From contig NZ_JNWV01000040.1 of the NCBI RefSeq assembly GCF_000716535.1, positions 56,158-120,157 on the forward strand: a stretch of 64,000 nucleotides of DNA, in the 5' to 3' direction. The notes beneath the pieces are model-generated. The model made no database searches. It had not been told where the DNA came from and saw only the letters and a list, made by a program, of their open reading frames with translations. Origin of the DNA: Streptomyces flaveolus. Lineage in GTDB: Bacteria; Actinomycetota; Actinomycetes; Streptomycetales; Streptomycetaceae. Positions within the stretch are counted from its first letter, which is position 1, and every line of letters starts with the position of its first letter. Shown piece by piece: positions 8,249 through 17,134 of this stretch. The position numbers and the translations under genes were made by a program.

Positions 8249-9190
8249 ATGGCCGGCCAGAAACCACCCCGCACCCCGGCCCGGCCGGCGGACGAGTCCC
8301 CCGCCGGAACCCTGGCGCGCATCCGGGCGGAACTGCCCGCCATGGCACCGTCGGAACGGCGGGTGGCCGACGTCGTCCTGGCCGATCCCGCGCAGGCGTC
8401 TGAGCTGTCCATCAGCGCGCTCGGCCGGCGGGCGGACACCTCGGTGGCCACGGTCATGCGCTTCTGCCGGACGATAGGCATCACCAACTACCCCCAGCTG
8501 CGCCTCGCCCTCGCCGCCGCCGCGGCCCGCGAACACGCCCTCGACGGCGAGCGCCCGATGCCGAGCACCGACATCAGCGCCACCGACACGCTGAGCGAGA
8601 TCGTCGAGAAGATCGTCTACAACGAGGTACGGGCCCTGGAGGACTCCGGGGCCGGGCTGGACGTCGACGTCCTGGGCCGGGCGGTGGACGCCGTGGCGGG
8701 AGCGCGGCGGATCGACATCTTCGGCGTCGGCGCCAGCGCCTTCGTCGGCCAGGACCTGCACCAGAAGCTGCACCGCATCGGTCACATGGCGTTCATCTGG
8801 ACCGACCGGCACGCGGCCCTCACCGCGACGGCCCTGCTCGGACCCGGCGACGTGGCCCTCGCGATATCCCACTCCGGGGAGACCGAGGACACCGTCGAGC
8901 CGCTCCAGGCCGCCGCCGCGCGCGGAGCCACCACCATCGCCCTCACCAACGTCCCCCGCTCCGCGCTGGCGCGCAGCGCGGACCTCGTGCTGACGACCTG
9001 CGCCCGGGAGACGCCCTTCCGGTCCGGCGCGACCGTCAGCCGTATCGCCCAGCTCGCCGTCGTCGACTGCCTGTTCGTCGGCGTCGCCCAGCGCGGCTTC
9101 GACGCCGCGACCGCTGCGCTGCACGAGACGTACGAGGCGGTCCGGCGCAGGACCCCACAGCCGGGACGCCGCGCGCAGACCGGTGACTGA
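8249..9190 (+). CDS. RpiR/MurR-type regulator with SIS domain
   Basis: In this 313-aa protein, residues about 20-95 form an RpiR helix-turn-helix (APSERRVADVVLADP, SISALGRRADTSVATVMRF). Residues about 125-265 form a SIS phosphosugar-binding fold (IDIFGVGASAFVG, DVALAISHSGETEDTV). MurR-type members sense MurNAc-6-phosphate or a related phosphosugar. It is divergent from the kinase/symporter/anmK operon and upstream of murQ, which supports a role as the local regulator of peptidoglycan-sugar use. The ATG is preceded by a strong AGGAGG. Confidence 0.92.
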   Translation: MAGQKPPRTPARPADESPAGTLARIRAELPAMAPSERRVADVVLADPAQASELSISALGRRADTSVATVMRFCRTIGITNYPQLRLALAAAAAREHALDGERPMPSTDISATDTLSEIVEKIVYNEVRALEDSGAGLDVDVLGRAVDAVAGARRIDIFGVGASAFVGQDLHQKLHRIGHMAFIWTDRHAALTATALLGPGDVALAISHSGETEDTVEPLQAAAARGATTIALTNVPRSALARSADLVLTTCARETPFRSGATVSRIAQLAVVDCLFVGVAQRGFDAATAALHETYEAVRRRTPQPGRRAQTGD

Positions 9191-9282
9191 GGACGAGCCG
9201 GCACCGAGACCCTGCCGGGGTGCTCCGCAGGAGCGTCAGCGCTCCGACCACCAGCCCGCCGACAGCCTCCGCCCCCGCCTCC

Positions 9283-9328
9283 GAGCCTTCGGCTCCGACC
9301 AGCAGCCCCGCCCCCGAGCCTTCGGCTC
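9283..9328 (+). repeat. Two identical small hairpins in the murQ leader
   Basis: GAGCCTTCGGCTC occurs at 9283-9295 and again at 9316-9328; each copy is a 5-bp stem with a TTC loop. They lie in the 199-nt gap between the regulator stop and the murQ start and might tune read-through or mRNA stability. No uridine tract follows either copy. Confidence 0.5.
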
Positions 9329-9389
9329 ACACCCGGAGCCCCCGGCCCCGGCCAAGAACTCGAGTACCGCCCAGGAAAGGAAAAGCGCC

Positions 9390-10286
9390 GTGGACCTCAG
9401 CACTCTCGGCACCGAGACCCGCAACGAGCGGACCGCCGACCTCGACCGCATGCCGGTCGGCGAACTGCTGTCGGTCATGAACGACGAGGACCAGACGGTC
9501 GCCCTCGCGGTGCGCGGCGCCCTCCCGGAGATCGGCACCGCCGTCGAGGCGATCACCGCCTCCCTGCGCCGGGGCGGACGGCTGATCTACCTCGGCGCCG
9601 GCACCAGCGGCCGCATCGGCCTGCTCGACGCCGTCGAGTGCCCCCCGACCTTCGGCACCGCCCCGGAACAGGTGGTGGGCCTGCTCTCCGGCGGGCCCGG
9701 CGCGTTCGTCGTCGCGGTCGAGGGCGCCGAGGACGAACCCGAGCGGGCCGCCGCCGACCTCGACGAGATCGGCGTGAACGAGCGGGACACGGTCGTCGGG
9801 CTCGCCGCCAGCGGCCGTACCCCCTACGTCGTCGGCGGCCTGAAGCACGCCGCCGCCAAGGGCGCGACGACGGTGTCGGTCGCCTGCAACCGCGACGCGG
9901 TGATCAGCCGCTACGCGGACATCCCCATCGAGGTCCCCACCGGGCCCGAGATCCTCACCGGGTCGACCCGGCTGAAGGGCGGCACCGCCGAGAAGATGGT
10001 CTGCAACATGCTCTCGACCGCTTCCATGGTCCGCCTGGGCAAGGTCTACGGGAACCTGATGGTCGACGTCCGGGCCAGCAACGAGAAGCTGCTCGACCGC
10101 GCCCGCCGCATGGTCGTCGAGGCGACCGGCGCGGACCCCGACGCCGCCGCCGAGGCGCTGCGGGCGGCCGGCGGCCACGCCAAGACCGCCATCGTCATGC
10201 TCCTCGCGCACTGCACCGCCGAGGAGGCCGTCCGGCGCCTGGAGAAGGCCGACGGCGACACGCGGACGGCGGTGGGCCGCCCCTGA
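9390..10286 (+). CDS. murQ: N-acetylmuramic acid 6-phosphate etherase
   Basis: MurQ cleaves the lactyl ether of MurNAc-6-phosphate to GlcNAc-6-phosphate and D-lactate in the cytoplasm. The 298-aa product is the usual length. It has the SIS-fold motifs YLGAGTSGRIGLLDAVECPP and GLAASGRTPYV, and the C-terminal family block EILTGSTRLKGGTAEKM with VRASNEKLLDRA. I chose the GTG at 9390 (Shine-Dalgarno AGGAAAGG about 9 nt upstream) because the in-frame extension back to 9183 is Pro/Ser-rich, matches nothing and overlaps the regulator. It follows the RpiR regulator in the same direction. Confidence 0.96.
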   Translation: MDLSTLGTETRNERTADLDRMPVGELLSVMNDEDQTVALAVRGALPEIGTAVEAITASLRRGGRLIYLGAGTSGRIGLLDAVECPPTFGTAPEQVVGLLSGGPGAFVVAVEGAEDEPERAAADLDEIGVNERDTVVGLAASGRTPYVVGGLKHAAAKGATTVSVACNRDAVISRYADIPIEVPTGPEILTGSTRLKGGTAEKMVCNMLSTASMVRLGKVYGNLMVDVRASNEKLLDRARRMVVEATGADPDAAAEALRAAGGHAKTAIVMLLAHCTAEEAVRRLEKADGDTRTAVGRP

Positions 10287-10417
10287 ACGAAGCGGCCCCG
10301 AGGCTTACTTCAAACCTTGACTTAACATCACGGAATTGCTTGGATCCGGAGCGGTCGCGCGCCGCCGGCACCCCAGCGGCGCCGACCACCGACACCCCCG
10401 GAGCCCAGGGAGCAGGC

Positions 10418-11989
10418 GTGAGACGTCATCTCACCGCACTAGCGGCCGTCACGACCATGACCTTGTCCGCGCTGGTCGGCGCGGGCCCCGCCGCGCACGC
10501 CGACCGGGCCGCGGGCGGGCCGCCCGGACACGGCCGGATCGTGACCGGCACCTACTCCACCGGCGCCGCGCGGGCCTGGCTGCCGCTGCCGGCGGTCAGG
10601 ACGGACACCGACCCCGGCGGCCCGGTGGCCGCCACCGTCGTCGCGGACCCGGACGCCGTCCGGCAGCAGTACGCGGGCGTGGGCTTCTCCCTGGACGAGA
10701 CGAGCGTGTCCAACCTGTGGAAGCTCACCCCCGCCAAGCGCGAGGAGGCCATCCGGCTGCTCGTCGACCCCGTGCACGGCGCGGGCCTGGACCGGTTCCG
10801 GCTGACGATCGGCAGCCCCGACCTCATCGAGCACCTGCCGTTCTGGTCGGAGGACGACCTGCCCGCCGGCGTCACCGAGGACTTCGGGCTGAAGCACTTC
10901 TCCATCCGGCGGGACATCGACCTGCACATCATCGACACGATCAAGCTCATCCAGCGCTACAACCCCCACGCCACCTTCTTCGCGTCGGCGTGGAGCGCGC
11001 CGGCGTGGATGAAGACGAACAACCGGCTCACCGGCCAGGTCGCGCTCAAGCCCGGCAGCAGCACGGAGTACTACCAGGTCGGCAAGTTGCGGGACGACTG
11101 CATCGACGTCTTCGCCCGCTACTACGTCAAGTTCGTCCAGGCGTACGCCCGGCACGGCATCCGGGTCGACGCCCTGACCCTGCTGAACGAGCCGGGCATG
11201 GACGTCGTCTACCCGGCCATGGACATCAGCGTCGCCCAGCAGCAGAAGCTGGCCCTGGCGATCAAGCGCGAGTTCCGGGCCGCGCGGCTGGACACCGGGC
11301 TGTACGTGCACGACTTCAACTTCTGGGACTGGCGCGACCCGGGCAGCACGGCCACCAAGAACTACCACCGCATCTTCGACGACGCCCCCGACGGCTCGGT
11401 GACCGGCGAACAGGTCCGCCAGGCGGCCGACGCCATCGCCTTCCACCCCTACTGGGGGGACCCGCGCGTCATGCGCGACGCCTACGAACAGACGGGCAAG
11501 CCGGTCCAGCTCACGGAGACGAGCGACCTGTCGCCCTCGACCATCCTCGACGACTTCCGCCTCGACGCCGGGTCCTACATCCTGTGGGCCCAGACGACCG
11601 ACCAGGACGGCGGGACACTGCACTGGACACCGGCCCGGGACAACGACGTCGACTGGGACCAGGTCGCGGCCACCACCAAGTGGCGGGACCGGCTGGTGAC
11701 GGTGAACACGGCCACGCGCGACTTCACCGTCCGCGACGAGCTGTACCCGATCGGGCAGTTCGCCAAGTACCTCTCGCCCGGCGACGTACGCCTCGAATCC
11801 AGCGACGCCGAGCACGGCATCGGCAACGTGGTCTACCGCACGAGGAACGGCAGCTTCGTCGCCGTCCTCGGCAACAGCACCCACACCGACAGCAAGGTCC
11901 GGATCTCCGTCGCCGGCCAGACGTTCGTGGTGACGGTCCCGGCGGACTCCTTCGCCACCTACCGCTGGCGGAGCGGCCCCGGCCACTGA
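10418..11989 (+). CDS. Secreted glycoside hydrolase family 30 enzyme (glucosylceramidase-like)
   Basis: This 523-aa protein has an N-terminal signal peptide (MRRHLTALAAVTTMTLSALVG...AHAD) and a GH30 (beta/alpha)8 domain with the characteristic C-terminal beta-strand region. The likely acid/base is Glu258 in LLNEPG and the nucleophile Glu367 in LTETSD. Conserved neighbours GFSLDETSVSNLW and FASAWSAPAWMK line the GH30 substrate site. Family members hydrolyse beta-1,6-glucan, glucosylceramide or xylan-type substrates, and the sequence does not separate these. The GTG start has GGGAG about 6 nt upstream and places the signal peptide correctly. Confidence 0.9.
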   Translation: MRRHLTALAAVTTMTLSALVGAGPAAHADRAAGGPPGHGRIVTGTYSTGAARAWLPLPAVRTDTDPGGPVAATVVADPDAVRQQYAGVGFSLDETSVSNLWKLTPAKREEAIRLLVDPVHGAGLDRFRLTIGSPDLIEHLPFWSEDDLPAGVTEDFGLKHFSIRRDIDLHIIDTIKLIQRYNPHATFFASAWSAPAWMKTNNRLTGQVALKPGSSTEYYQVGKLRDDCIDVFARYYVKFVQAYARHGIRVDALTLLNEPGMDVVYPAMDISVAQQQKLALAIKREFRAARLDTGLYVHDFNFWDWRDPGSTATKNYHRIFDDAPDGSVTGEQVRQAADAIAFHPYWGDPRVMRDAYEQTGKPVQLTETSDLSPSTILDDFRLDAGSYILWAQTTDQDGGTLHWTPARDNDVDWDQVAATTKWRDRLVTVNTATRDFTVRDELYPIGQFAKYLSPGDVRLESSDAEHGIGNVVYRTRNGSFVAVLGNSTHTDSKVRISVAGQTFVVTVPADSFATYRWRSGPGH

Positions 11990-12141
11990 CATCCCGCCGA
12001 GGAGAACTCCCCGGCGGTCGCGTCGCGCGGACCGCTCCACGGTCGCGGTACCGGGTCGTCGCGTACACCGATTTACTGGAGGGTGATGGCGGTCTTGCGC
12101 CATGCCTTCGGGCCGCCGCGAGCAGGGGAGTGTCGGAACAC

Positions 12142-13188
12142 ATGGATGGGACGCCGGGCGGCCCGTGGCCGGGGACCGGACTGGACCCGCTGGCCGGGCG
12201 GGTGTTGGAGTACCTGGTGACCGTGCCGTCGGCGGACACCGTCCAGGTGGCGGCGGCGGTGGGCGAGCCCGGGCCGGCGGCGGAGGAGGCCCTGCGGCGG
12301 CTGGAGGACGCCTCGTTGGCGCTGCGCGTCGACGGTGTGACGGCGCGGTGGGCGGCCGGCCCCCCGCGCGCGTCGCTCGGCGTGCTGCTGGCCCGCCGCC
12401 GGGCCGAACTGGCGCGCGCCGAGGCCCTGGTGGAGCGGCTGCACGCGACGTACGAGGAGGTGTCCGCGCCACGCGCCGCGCATCTGGTGGAGGCGCTGGA
12501 GCGCGAGGAGGAGGTGTCGGCCCGCTACGGCCAGCTCCTGAAGGGGACGACGACCGAGGTGCTGCACCTGGCCAAGCCTCCGTACGTGACCGGACAGCAC
12601 GGTTCCGCCAGGGACATGGGCGTGGCGGACGGGGTGCGGATGCGGTCGGTGTACGAGACGGAGGGTTTCACCGACGCGGTCTCGCTGGAGACGGCGCTGC
12701 GCGGGACGGCGGGGGGCGGGCAGTTGCGGCTCGCCTCCCGGCTCCCGGTGAAGCTGGTGGTGTTCGACCGGGCGGCCGCGCTGTTGCCGGTGCGCGGGGA
12801 CCGGCCGGCGGCGGGCTCCCTGGTGGTGCACTCGCCGGCGCTGGTGGAGGCGCTGGTGGCGCTGTTCGAGAGCGTGTGGGAACGGGCCGAGCCGGTGTCC
12901 CTGGCGACCCGGCGCGAGGGTCCGCTGCCGCCGGTGCCCGCACCCTTGCCGGAGGACCCGGCGCCCCAGAGCGACCCGCAGGCGGTACGGCCGGACCGGC
13001 GGACCCGCGAGATCCTGCATCTGATGGCCACCGGGATGAAGGACGACACGATCGCCCGCGTGCTGAAGGTGAGCCGGCGCACGGTGCAGAAGCACGTCAG
13101 CGAGGCCGGGGCCCTGCTGGGCGCCCGCACCCGGTTCCAGATCGCGCTGCTGGCGGCGGAGCGGGGATGGCTGGCGGAGCGGCCCTGA
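12142..13188 (+). CDS. LuxR-type HTH regulator with TrmB-like N-terminal region
   Basis: The 348-aa protein begins with a winged-helix-like segment (LAGRVLEYLVTVPSADTVQVAAAV) and a coiled stretch, followed by a TrmB-like effector region. It ends with a LuxR helix-turn-helix (RTREILHLMATGMKDDTIAR, VLKVSRRTVQKHVSEAG, about residues 285-345). Such regulators are common orphans in Streptomyces. The ATG at 12142 is preferred; a GTG at 12130 in the same frame is possible but would sit on the AGGGGAG Shine-Dalgarno. It converges on the S53 protease gene, so a role in controlling that gene is only a guess. Confidence 0.85.
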   Translation: MDGTPGGPWPGTGLDPLAGRVLEYLVTVPSADTVQVAAAVGEPGPAAEEALRRLEDASLALRVDGVTARWAAGPPRASLGVLLARRRAELARAEALVERLHATYEEVSAPRAAHLVEALEREEEVSARYGQLLKGTTTEVLHLAKPPYVTGQHGSARDMGVADGVRMRSVYETEGFTDAVSLETALRGTAGGGQLRLASRLPVKLVVFDRAAALLPVRGDRPAAGSLVVHSPALVEALVALFESVWERAEPVSLATRREGPLPPVPAPLPEDPAPQSDPQAVRPDRRTREILHLMATGMKDDTIARVLKVSRRTVQKHVSEAGALLGARTRFQIALLAAERGWLAERP

Positions 13189-13223
13189 CCGGGTGCCGAC
13201 GGCGCCTTCGTGTCCGCGGCGGT

Positions 13224-13259
13224 GCCGGTGGCGTACCCCCGACGGGATACGCCACCGGC
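13224..13259. terminator. Bidirectional hairpin terminator between convergent genes
   Basis: A perfect 12-bp stem (GCCGGTGGCGTA with TACGCCACCGGC) and a 12-nt loop lie between the stops of the LuxR regulator and the S53 protease. There is no long T tract, as is common for actinobacterial terminators. Confidence 0.75.
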
Positions 13260-13284
13260 GACCGGGTGGCTCAGCCGTGGCAGG

Positions 13285-15849
13285 TCACGGCCGCGCCCTG
13301 AGCGCGAAGCTCCTTTCGGTGACGCGGTCGCCGTGCACCATGGCCCGCCGGGCCAGTGGCGCGTAGCCGTCCGCCGTCGCGCGCAGGCTGTGCAGCCCGG
13401 GCCCGGCCGTGAACAGCGTGTACAGGCCGTCGCCGACGGCCGGGTCCTCGGGCGTGGCCACCGTACGCGCGACAGCGTCCGGTGCCGAGGCGTCCGTCAC
13501 CGTGGCGCCCACGACGCCGTGGCCGGTGCCGGCGTCCTTGACGGTGCCGGTGGCCAGCCCGCCCGGTACCGGCCGCAGCGTCCGGCCCTCCACGGTCACG
13601 TCGTCGACCTCCCAGAAGTAGGCCCAGTTCGCGACGAAGTGGAAGCGCAGCCGCACGGACGGCTGCCCGGCGTACTGCCGCAGCGGGACGCGCACGGTGA
13701 CGTGGTCGGCCTGGCCGCCCGCCTTGGGGCCGCCCCACACGTTCTGCCAGGTGGTGCCGTCGTCGGTGCTGGCCTCCACGGTCATGTGCTGCTGGCTGAG
13801 GTTGGTGATGTAGCCGGTCCGGAACGTGAGGGCGGCCGACTGGGCGTCCGACAGGTCGTAGGCGGGGCTGATCAGCGAGGTGTCCTGGTGCGGTCCGAAC
13901 GGCCCGCTGTCGCTCTCGATGACGGCGAAGGCGCCGCTGCCGCCCGTGGCGTTGCCCCGCTGGTTGGGGTCGTCGAACTGCCAGCCGTTGTCGCTGCCCG
14001 CGGCCTTCGTCACCGTCCAGCCCTGCGGTGCGGCCGTGGTGGAGTCGAAGCCCTCGGCGTGCTCGGTGCGGCGGAGGTCGTAGCCGACGGCGGTGGCCGC
14101 GTCGGGATCGGCGGTCAGTGCCGCGTCCACCGTCACGGGCCTGCCGCCCAGCTTCACCTCGCGGCTGAGCGCCTCGTACCCGGGCAGGGCGGCGGTGATG
14201 TCGAGGGTGTAGCCGTCCTCCTTCGGCAGGGAGATGTCGTAGTCACCGGTCACCGGGTCGGTCCAGACCGGTGCCTCAGGGGAACCCTCGACGGCGATCC
14301 TGGCGTACAGCGGCCAGCCGTGCCCGGAGCCGTCCCGGACGGTGCCGCGCACATGGGTGCGGGGCAGGGCCTTCAGACCGAAGTCGCGGGTCACGGTCGT
14401 ACCGTCCGCGATGTCCACGGTGAGCGGGGCCGGGGACGCGTAGCCGAACGCCGTGACGGTGAGTCCGCCGACCTCGCCGGCGGGCAGGTTCAGCCTGTAC
14501 GTGCCGTCCGCGCCCGTCGTGGCCACGTCGAGCCCGGAGCCGACGGTGGCGCCGGCGACGGGACCGCCGGTCTTCGCGTCCGTCACCGTGCCGGTGAGGG
14601 TGCCGCTCGGACCGCTGCGGAAGGCGGCCAGGCCGGACGGGGTGCCGAGGCCCGTGGGGCCGTCGTAGCCGGGTCCCGCGGCGCACAGGTACGCGGCGGC
14701 GCAGGTGCCGTTGGACCCGGAGGTGATGTCGTTCAGCCCCGGGCCGCCGGTGGCGTACGGGTAGGCGTTGGGATAGGTGCCCGGGCGGGGCGGGCCCGCC
14801 AGCGCGTAGGTGGCCGCGATCACCGGGGTGGCCGCGCTGGTGCCGCCGTAGCGCTGCCAGCCGGTGCCCTGGGAACCGAACGTCGAGTAGACGGCAACGT
14901 TGTCAGCGACCGCCGAGACATCGGCGACACTGCGCCCCGAGCAGCCGGTGTCCTTCTGGAACTCCGGTTTGGTCTGGTACGACGCACAGCCCGAGCCCGG
15001 GCCGTAGAAGCCCCGCTTCCACACGGTCTCGTCCCAGCCGCGCGGGCTGTCTGGGTCGGCGGTCAGATTCGTGCCGCCGACCGCCGTCACGGTGGGCAGG
15101 GTGGCCGGGAACGCGACGCCGTAGCCGTTGTCACCGCTCGCCGCGACGATCGCGACACCGGGGTGGTCGTAGGAGGACCCGTACATCTGCTGGTCCGAGG
15201 CGAAGTCACCCGCGCGGCCGTAGGAGTTGGAGACGTACTTGGCGCCCAGCCCCACGGCCTTGTCGACACCGGCCGCGAGCCGGTCCAGGCCGTCGTTGTC
15301 CGTCTCCACGAGCAGGATGTGCGCCCGGGGCGCGACGGCGGAGACCATGTCGAGGTCGAGGGCGATCTCGCCGGCCCACGTGTCGCTCGTCGTGGGGTAG
15401 TCCGTGCCGCCGCGCTGGTCGACCTTCTTGAAGCAGCCGTTGTCCGTGGTGCACGGCGGCAGACCGTACTGGGCGCGGTAGACCGCCAGGTCCGCCTCGG
15501 CGTTGGGGTTGTCGTAGGCGTCGACGATGGCGATGGTCTGTCCGGCGCCGCCGTCGGCCGGGAGGCTGTAGGCGCTCTGCAGGTCCTGCGGGCCGAGCCC
15601 CGGCGGCGTCTGTGCCGCGGCCAGCCGGAGCAGCGGGGGCTCGTCGGAGCGCATGGCGTAGCAGGACGCGTGCCCCTTGGCGGGTGTGCCGCACACGGGG
15701 GTCAGGTCGGTGCCGCCGGCCTGGTCGGCGGCGGACGCGGGCGGGGTGACGCCCAGGAGGACGAGGGTGGTGAGTCCCACGGCGGCGAGGCCGTGCCGGA
15801 CAGCCCGGGAGACGGATATTCGGTCTCCGCGAAGCGAGGATGACGTCAC
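13285..15849 (-). CDS. Secreted S53 (sedolisin-type) protease with C-terminal beta domains
   Basis: This 854-aa exoprotein has a signal peptide (cleavage near residue 40, PASA-AD). The catalytic domain spans about 85-405. The sedolisin pair E161-x3-D165 is in WAGEIALDLDM, the oxyanion Asp region is VAASGDNGYG, and the serine lies in YGGTSAATPV. C-terminal additions are two carboxypeptidase-regulatory-like repeats (about 410-590), a jelly-roll/MAM-like domain (about 600-760) and a third regulatory-like repeat. Classical sedolisins have a prodomain of about 170-190 residues; here only about 45 residues separate the signal peptide from the catalytic domain. The GTG start has a weak AGGTA Shine-Dalgarno. 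Confidence 0.9.
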   Translation of the reverse strand: MTSSSLRGDRISVSRAVRHGLAAVGLTTLVLLGVTPPASAADQAGGTDLTPVCGTPAKGHASCYAMRSDEPPLLRLAAAQTPPGLGPQDLQSAYSLPADGGAGQTIAIVDAYDNPNAEADLAVYRAQYGLPPCTTDNGCFKKVDQRGGTDYPTTSDTWAGEIALDLDMVSAVAPRAHILLVETDNDGLDRLAAGVDKAVGLGAKYVSNSYGRAGDFASDQQMYGSSYDHPGVAIVAASGDNGYGVAFPATLPTVTAVGGTNLTADPDSPRGWDETVWKRGFYGPGSGCASYQTKPEFQKDTGCSGRSVADVSAVADNVAVYSTFGSQGTGWQRYGGTSAATPVIAATYALAGPPRPGTYPNAYPYATGGPGLNDITSGSNGTCAAAYLCAAGPGYDGPTGLGTPSGLAAFRSGPSGTLTGTVTDAKTGGPVAGATVGSGLDVATTGADGTYRLNLPAGEVGGLTVTAFGYASPAPLTVDIADGTTVTRDFGLKALPRTHVRGTVRDGSGHGWPLYARIAVEGSPEAPVWTDPVTGDYDISLPKEDGYTLDITAALPGYEALSREVKLGGRPVTVDAALTADPDAATAVGYDLRRTEHAEGFDSTTAAPQGWTVTKAAGSDNGWQFDDPNQRGNATGGSGAFAVIESDSGPFGPHQDTSLISPAYDLSDAQSAALTFRTGYITNLSQQHMTVEASTDDGTTWQNVWGGPKAGGQADHVTVRVPLRQYAGQPSVRLRFHFVANWAYFWEVDDVTVEGRTLRPVPGGLATGTVKDAGTGHGVVGATVTDASAPDAVARTVATPEDPAVGDGLYTLFTAGPGLHSLRATADGYAPLARRAMVHGDRVTERSFALRARP

Positions 15850-16107
15850 TTCGTACCTAACGTGAACGGGCCCCCGGTCGAGGGCCGACTTCCGGACAAT
15901 TAGCGGGAGCCGAATGACGAACTGTCAATACGTCTTGTGTTAACGGCGGATGACCCCAGCTCGCAGCCGGTTCTCACTTGCGCAGGAGCACGAAATGCCC
16001 TCGCCTCGCCGCTTGTCCGGCGGCCGTCCAGAAGTCCAGAATCCGTTCGGAACGAGTTCGGAGTCCGCGGAACGGCCGAGAATTCGAGGAATGGAAGGGA
16101 ATTCCGG

Positions 16108-17016
16108 TCAGCTTTCCCGCCTGCGGTAGTCACGGGGTGACACTCCCGTGACCCGCTTGAAGGCGACGCTCAGGGCGCTCTCGGATCCGTAGCCCACGGA
16201 CCGGGCGATGGCGGCCATCGTCTCGGTGCCGTCCCGCAGCCGCCGGGACGCGAGCTCGATGCGCCATCGCGTCAGGTATTCGAGCGGTCCCTGACCGACC
16301 GTGTCCTTGAAGCGTGCGGCGAGGGTCGACCGGGAGACCGCGCCGACGCGCGCAAGATCGGCCACCGTCCAGGAACGCGCCGGAGCCTCGTGCATGGCGC
16401 GCAGGGCCGCGGCCACCGCGGGATCGGCAAGACCGGCCAGCCACCCGGAGACCGCCCGGGGCTCGCGGGCGAGGTGGAGGCGCAGCACATGGATCAGCAT
16501 GACGACGGCGAGGTGTTCCGCCATCAGCGTCGCGGCCGGCGGTCTGTGCAGCAGCTCGCGGTCGATCGCGGCAAGCGCCCACTCCACGGCCTCCGCCTGG
16601 GGGGTTCCGGCGGGCACATGGATGACCGGCGGCAGAGTGTCGAGCAGCAGCTCGTGCGCCCGGGCGCCGAAGGAGAAGCGACCGCCGATGAGGAGCACAT
16701 CGTCGCCGTGCCCGACTCGTGCGGCACCGCCTTCGGCCCGGGCGAAGACGGGTCCCGCACTGATCGGAGCCGCCTCCGGGCCGCTGCTGAGCGTGAAGGG
16801 GCGCGGGCGGGTGAGGAGGTAGCAGTCACCGGCCGCCAGGGCGATCGCCTCGTCGACGCCGTCGACCTCGAGCACACAGCCCCCGCGTCGTACGGCGTTG
16901 AACTTCACTCCGGACGGCGCGTCGAACCGCACGGCCCACTGCCCGCCCGCCACGAGACTCGTGGACAGGTGGCCGCGGGTCTCCAACAGGGCCAGCACAT
17001 CCTCCAGCGGATCCAT
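16108..17016 (-). CDS. AraC family regulator with cupin-type sensor domain
   Basis: The 302-aa protein has an N-terminal cupin-like domain (DALLETRGHLSTSLVAGGQWAV-type start, about 1-180) and a C-terminal AraC double helix-turn-helix (VADLARVGAVSRSTLAARF, then IARSVGYGSESALSVAFKR). The start at 17016 has GGGAGG 8 nt upstream; an in-frame ATG at 17067 would add 17 residues without a good ribosome site. It is divergent from the SDR gene at 17135, a common arrangement in which the AraC protein controls the oxidoreductase. Confidence 0.9.
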   Translation of the reverse strand: MDPLEDVLALLETRGHLSTSLVAGGQWAVRFDAPSGVKFNAVRRGGCVLEVDGVDEAIALAAGDCYLLTRPRPFTLSSGPEAAPISAGPVFARAEGGAARVGHGDDVLLIGGRFSFGARAHELLLDTLPPVIHVPAGTPQAEAVEWALAAIDRELLHRPPAATLMAEHLAVVMLIHVLRLHLAREPRAVSGWLAGLADPAVAAALRAMHEAPARSWTVADLARVGAVSRSTLAARFKDTVGQGPLEYLTRWRIELASRRLRDGTETMAAIARSVGYGSESALSVAFKRVTGVSPRDYRRRES

Positions 17017-17096
17017 CGGCAGCACCTCCCTCGGACGATGGCTGAAGTAGAGCGGACGCTCGATCATAGGACGTCCAGCGCCGCAGCCCTAAGGTC

Positions 17097-17116
17097 GGGA
17101 TCGTGACAGCGATCCC
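17097..17116. promoter_or_regulatory. Inverted repeat between araC-type and SDR genes
   Basis: GGGATCG-N6-CGATCCC is a perfect 7-bp inverted repeat just upstream of the SDR ribosome site. Its place in the divergent intergenic region suggests an operator, and it could also fold in the SDR leader. No known AraC consensus was matched. Confidence 0.4.
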
Positions 17117-17134
17117 GCTCCGGAAAGGCACCCT

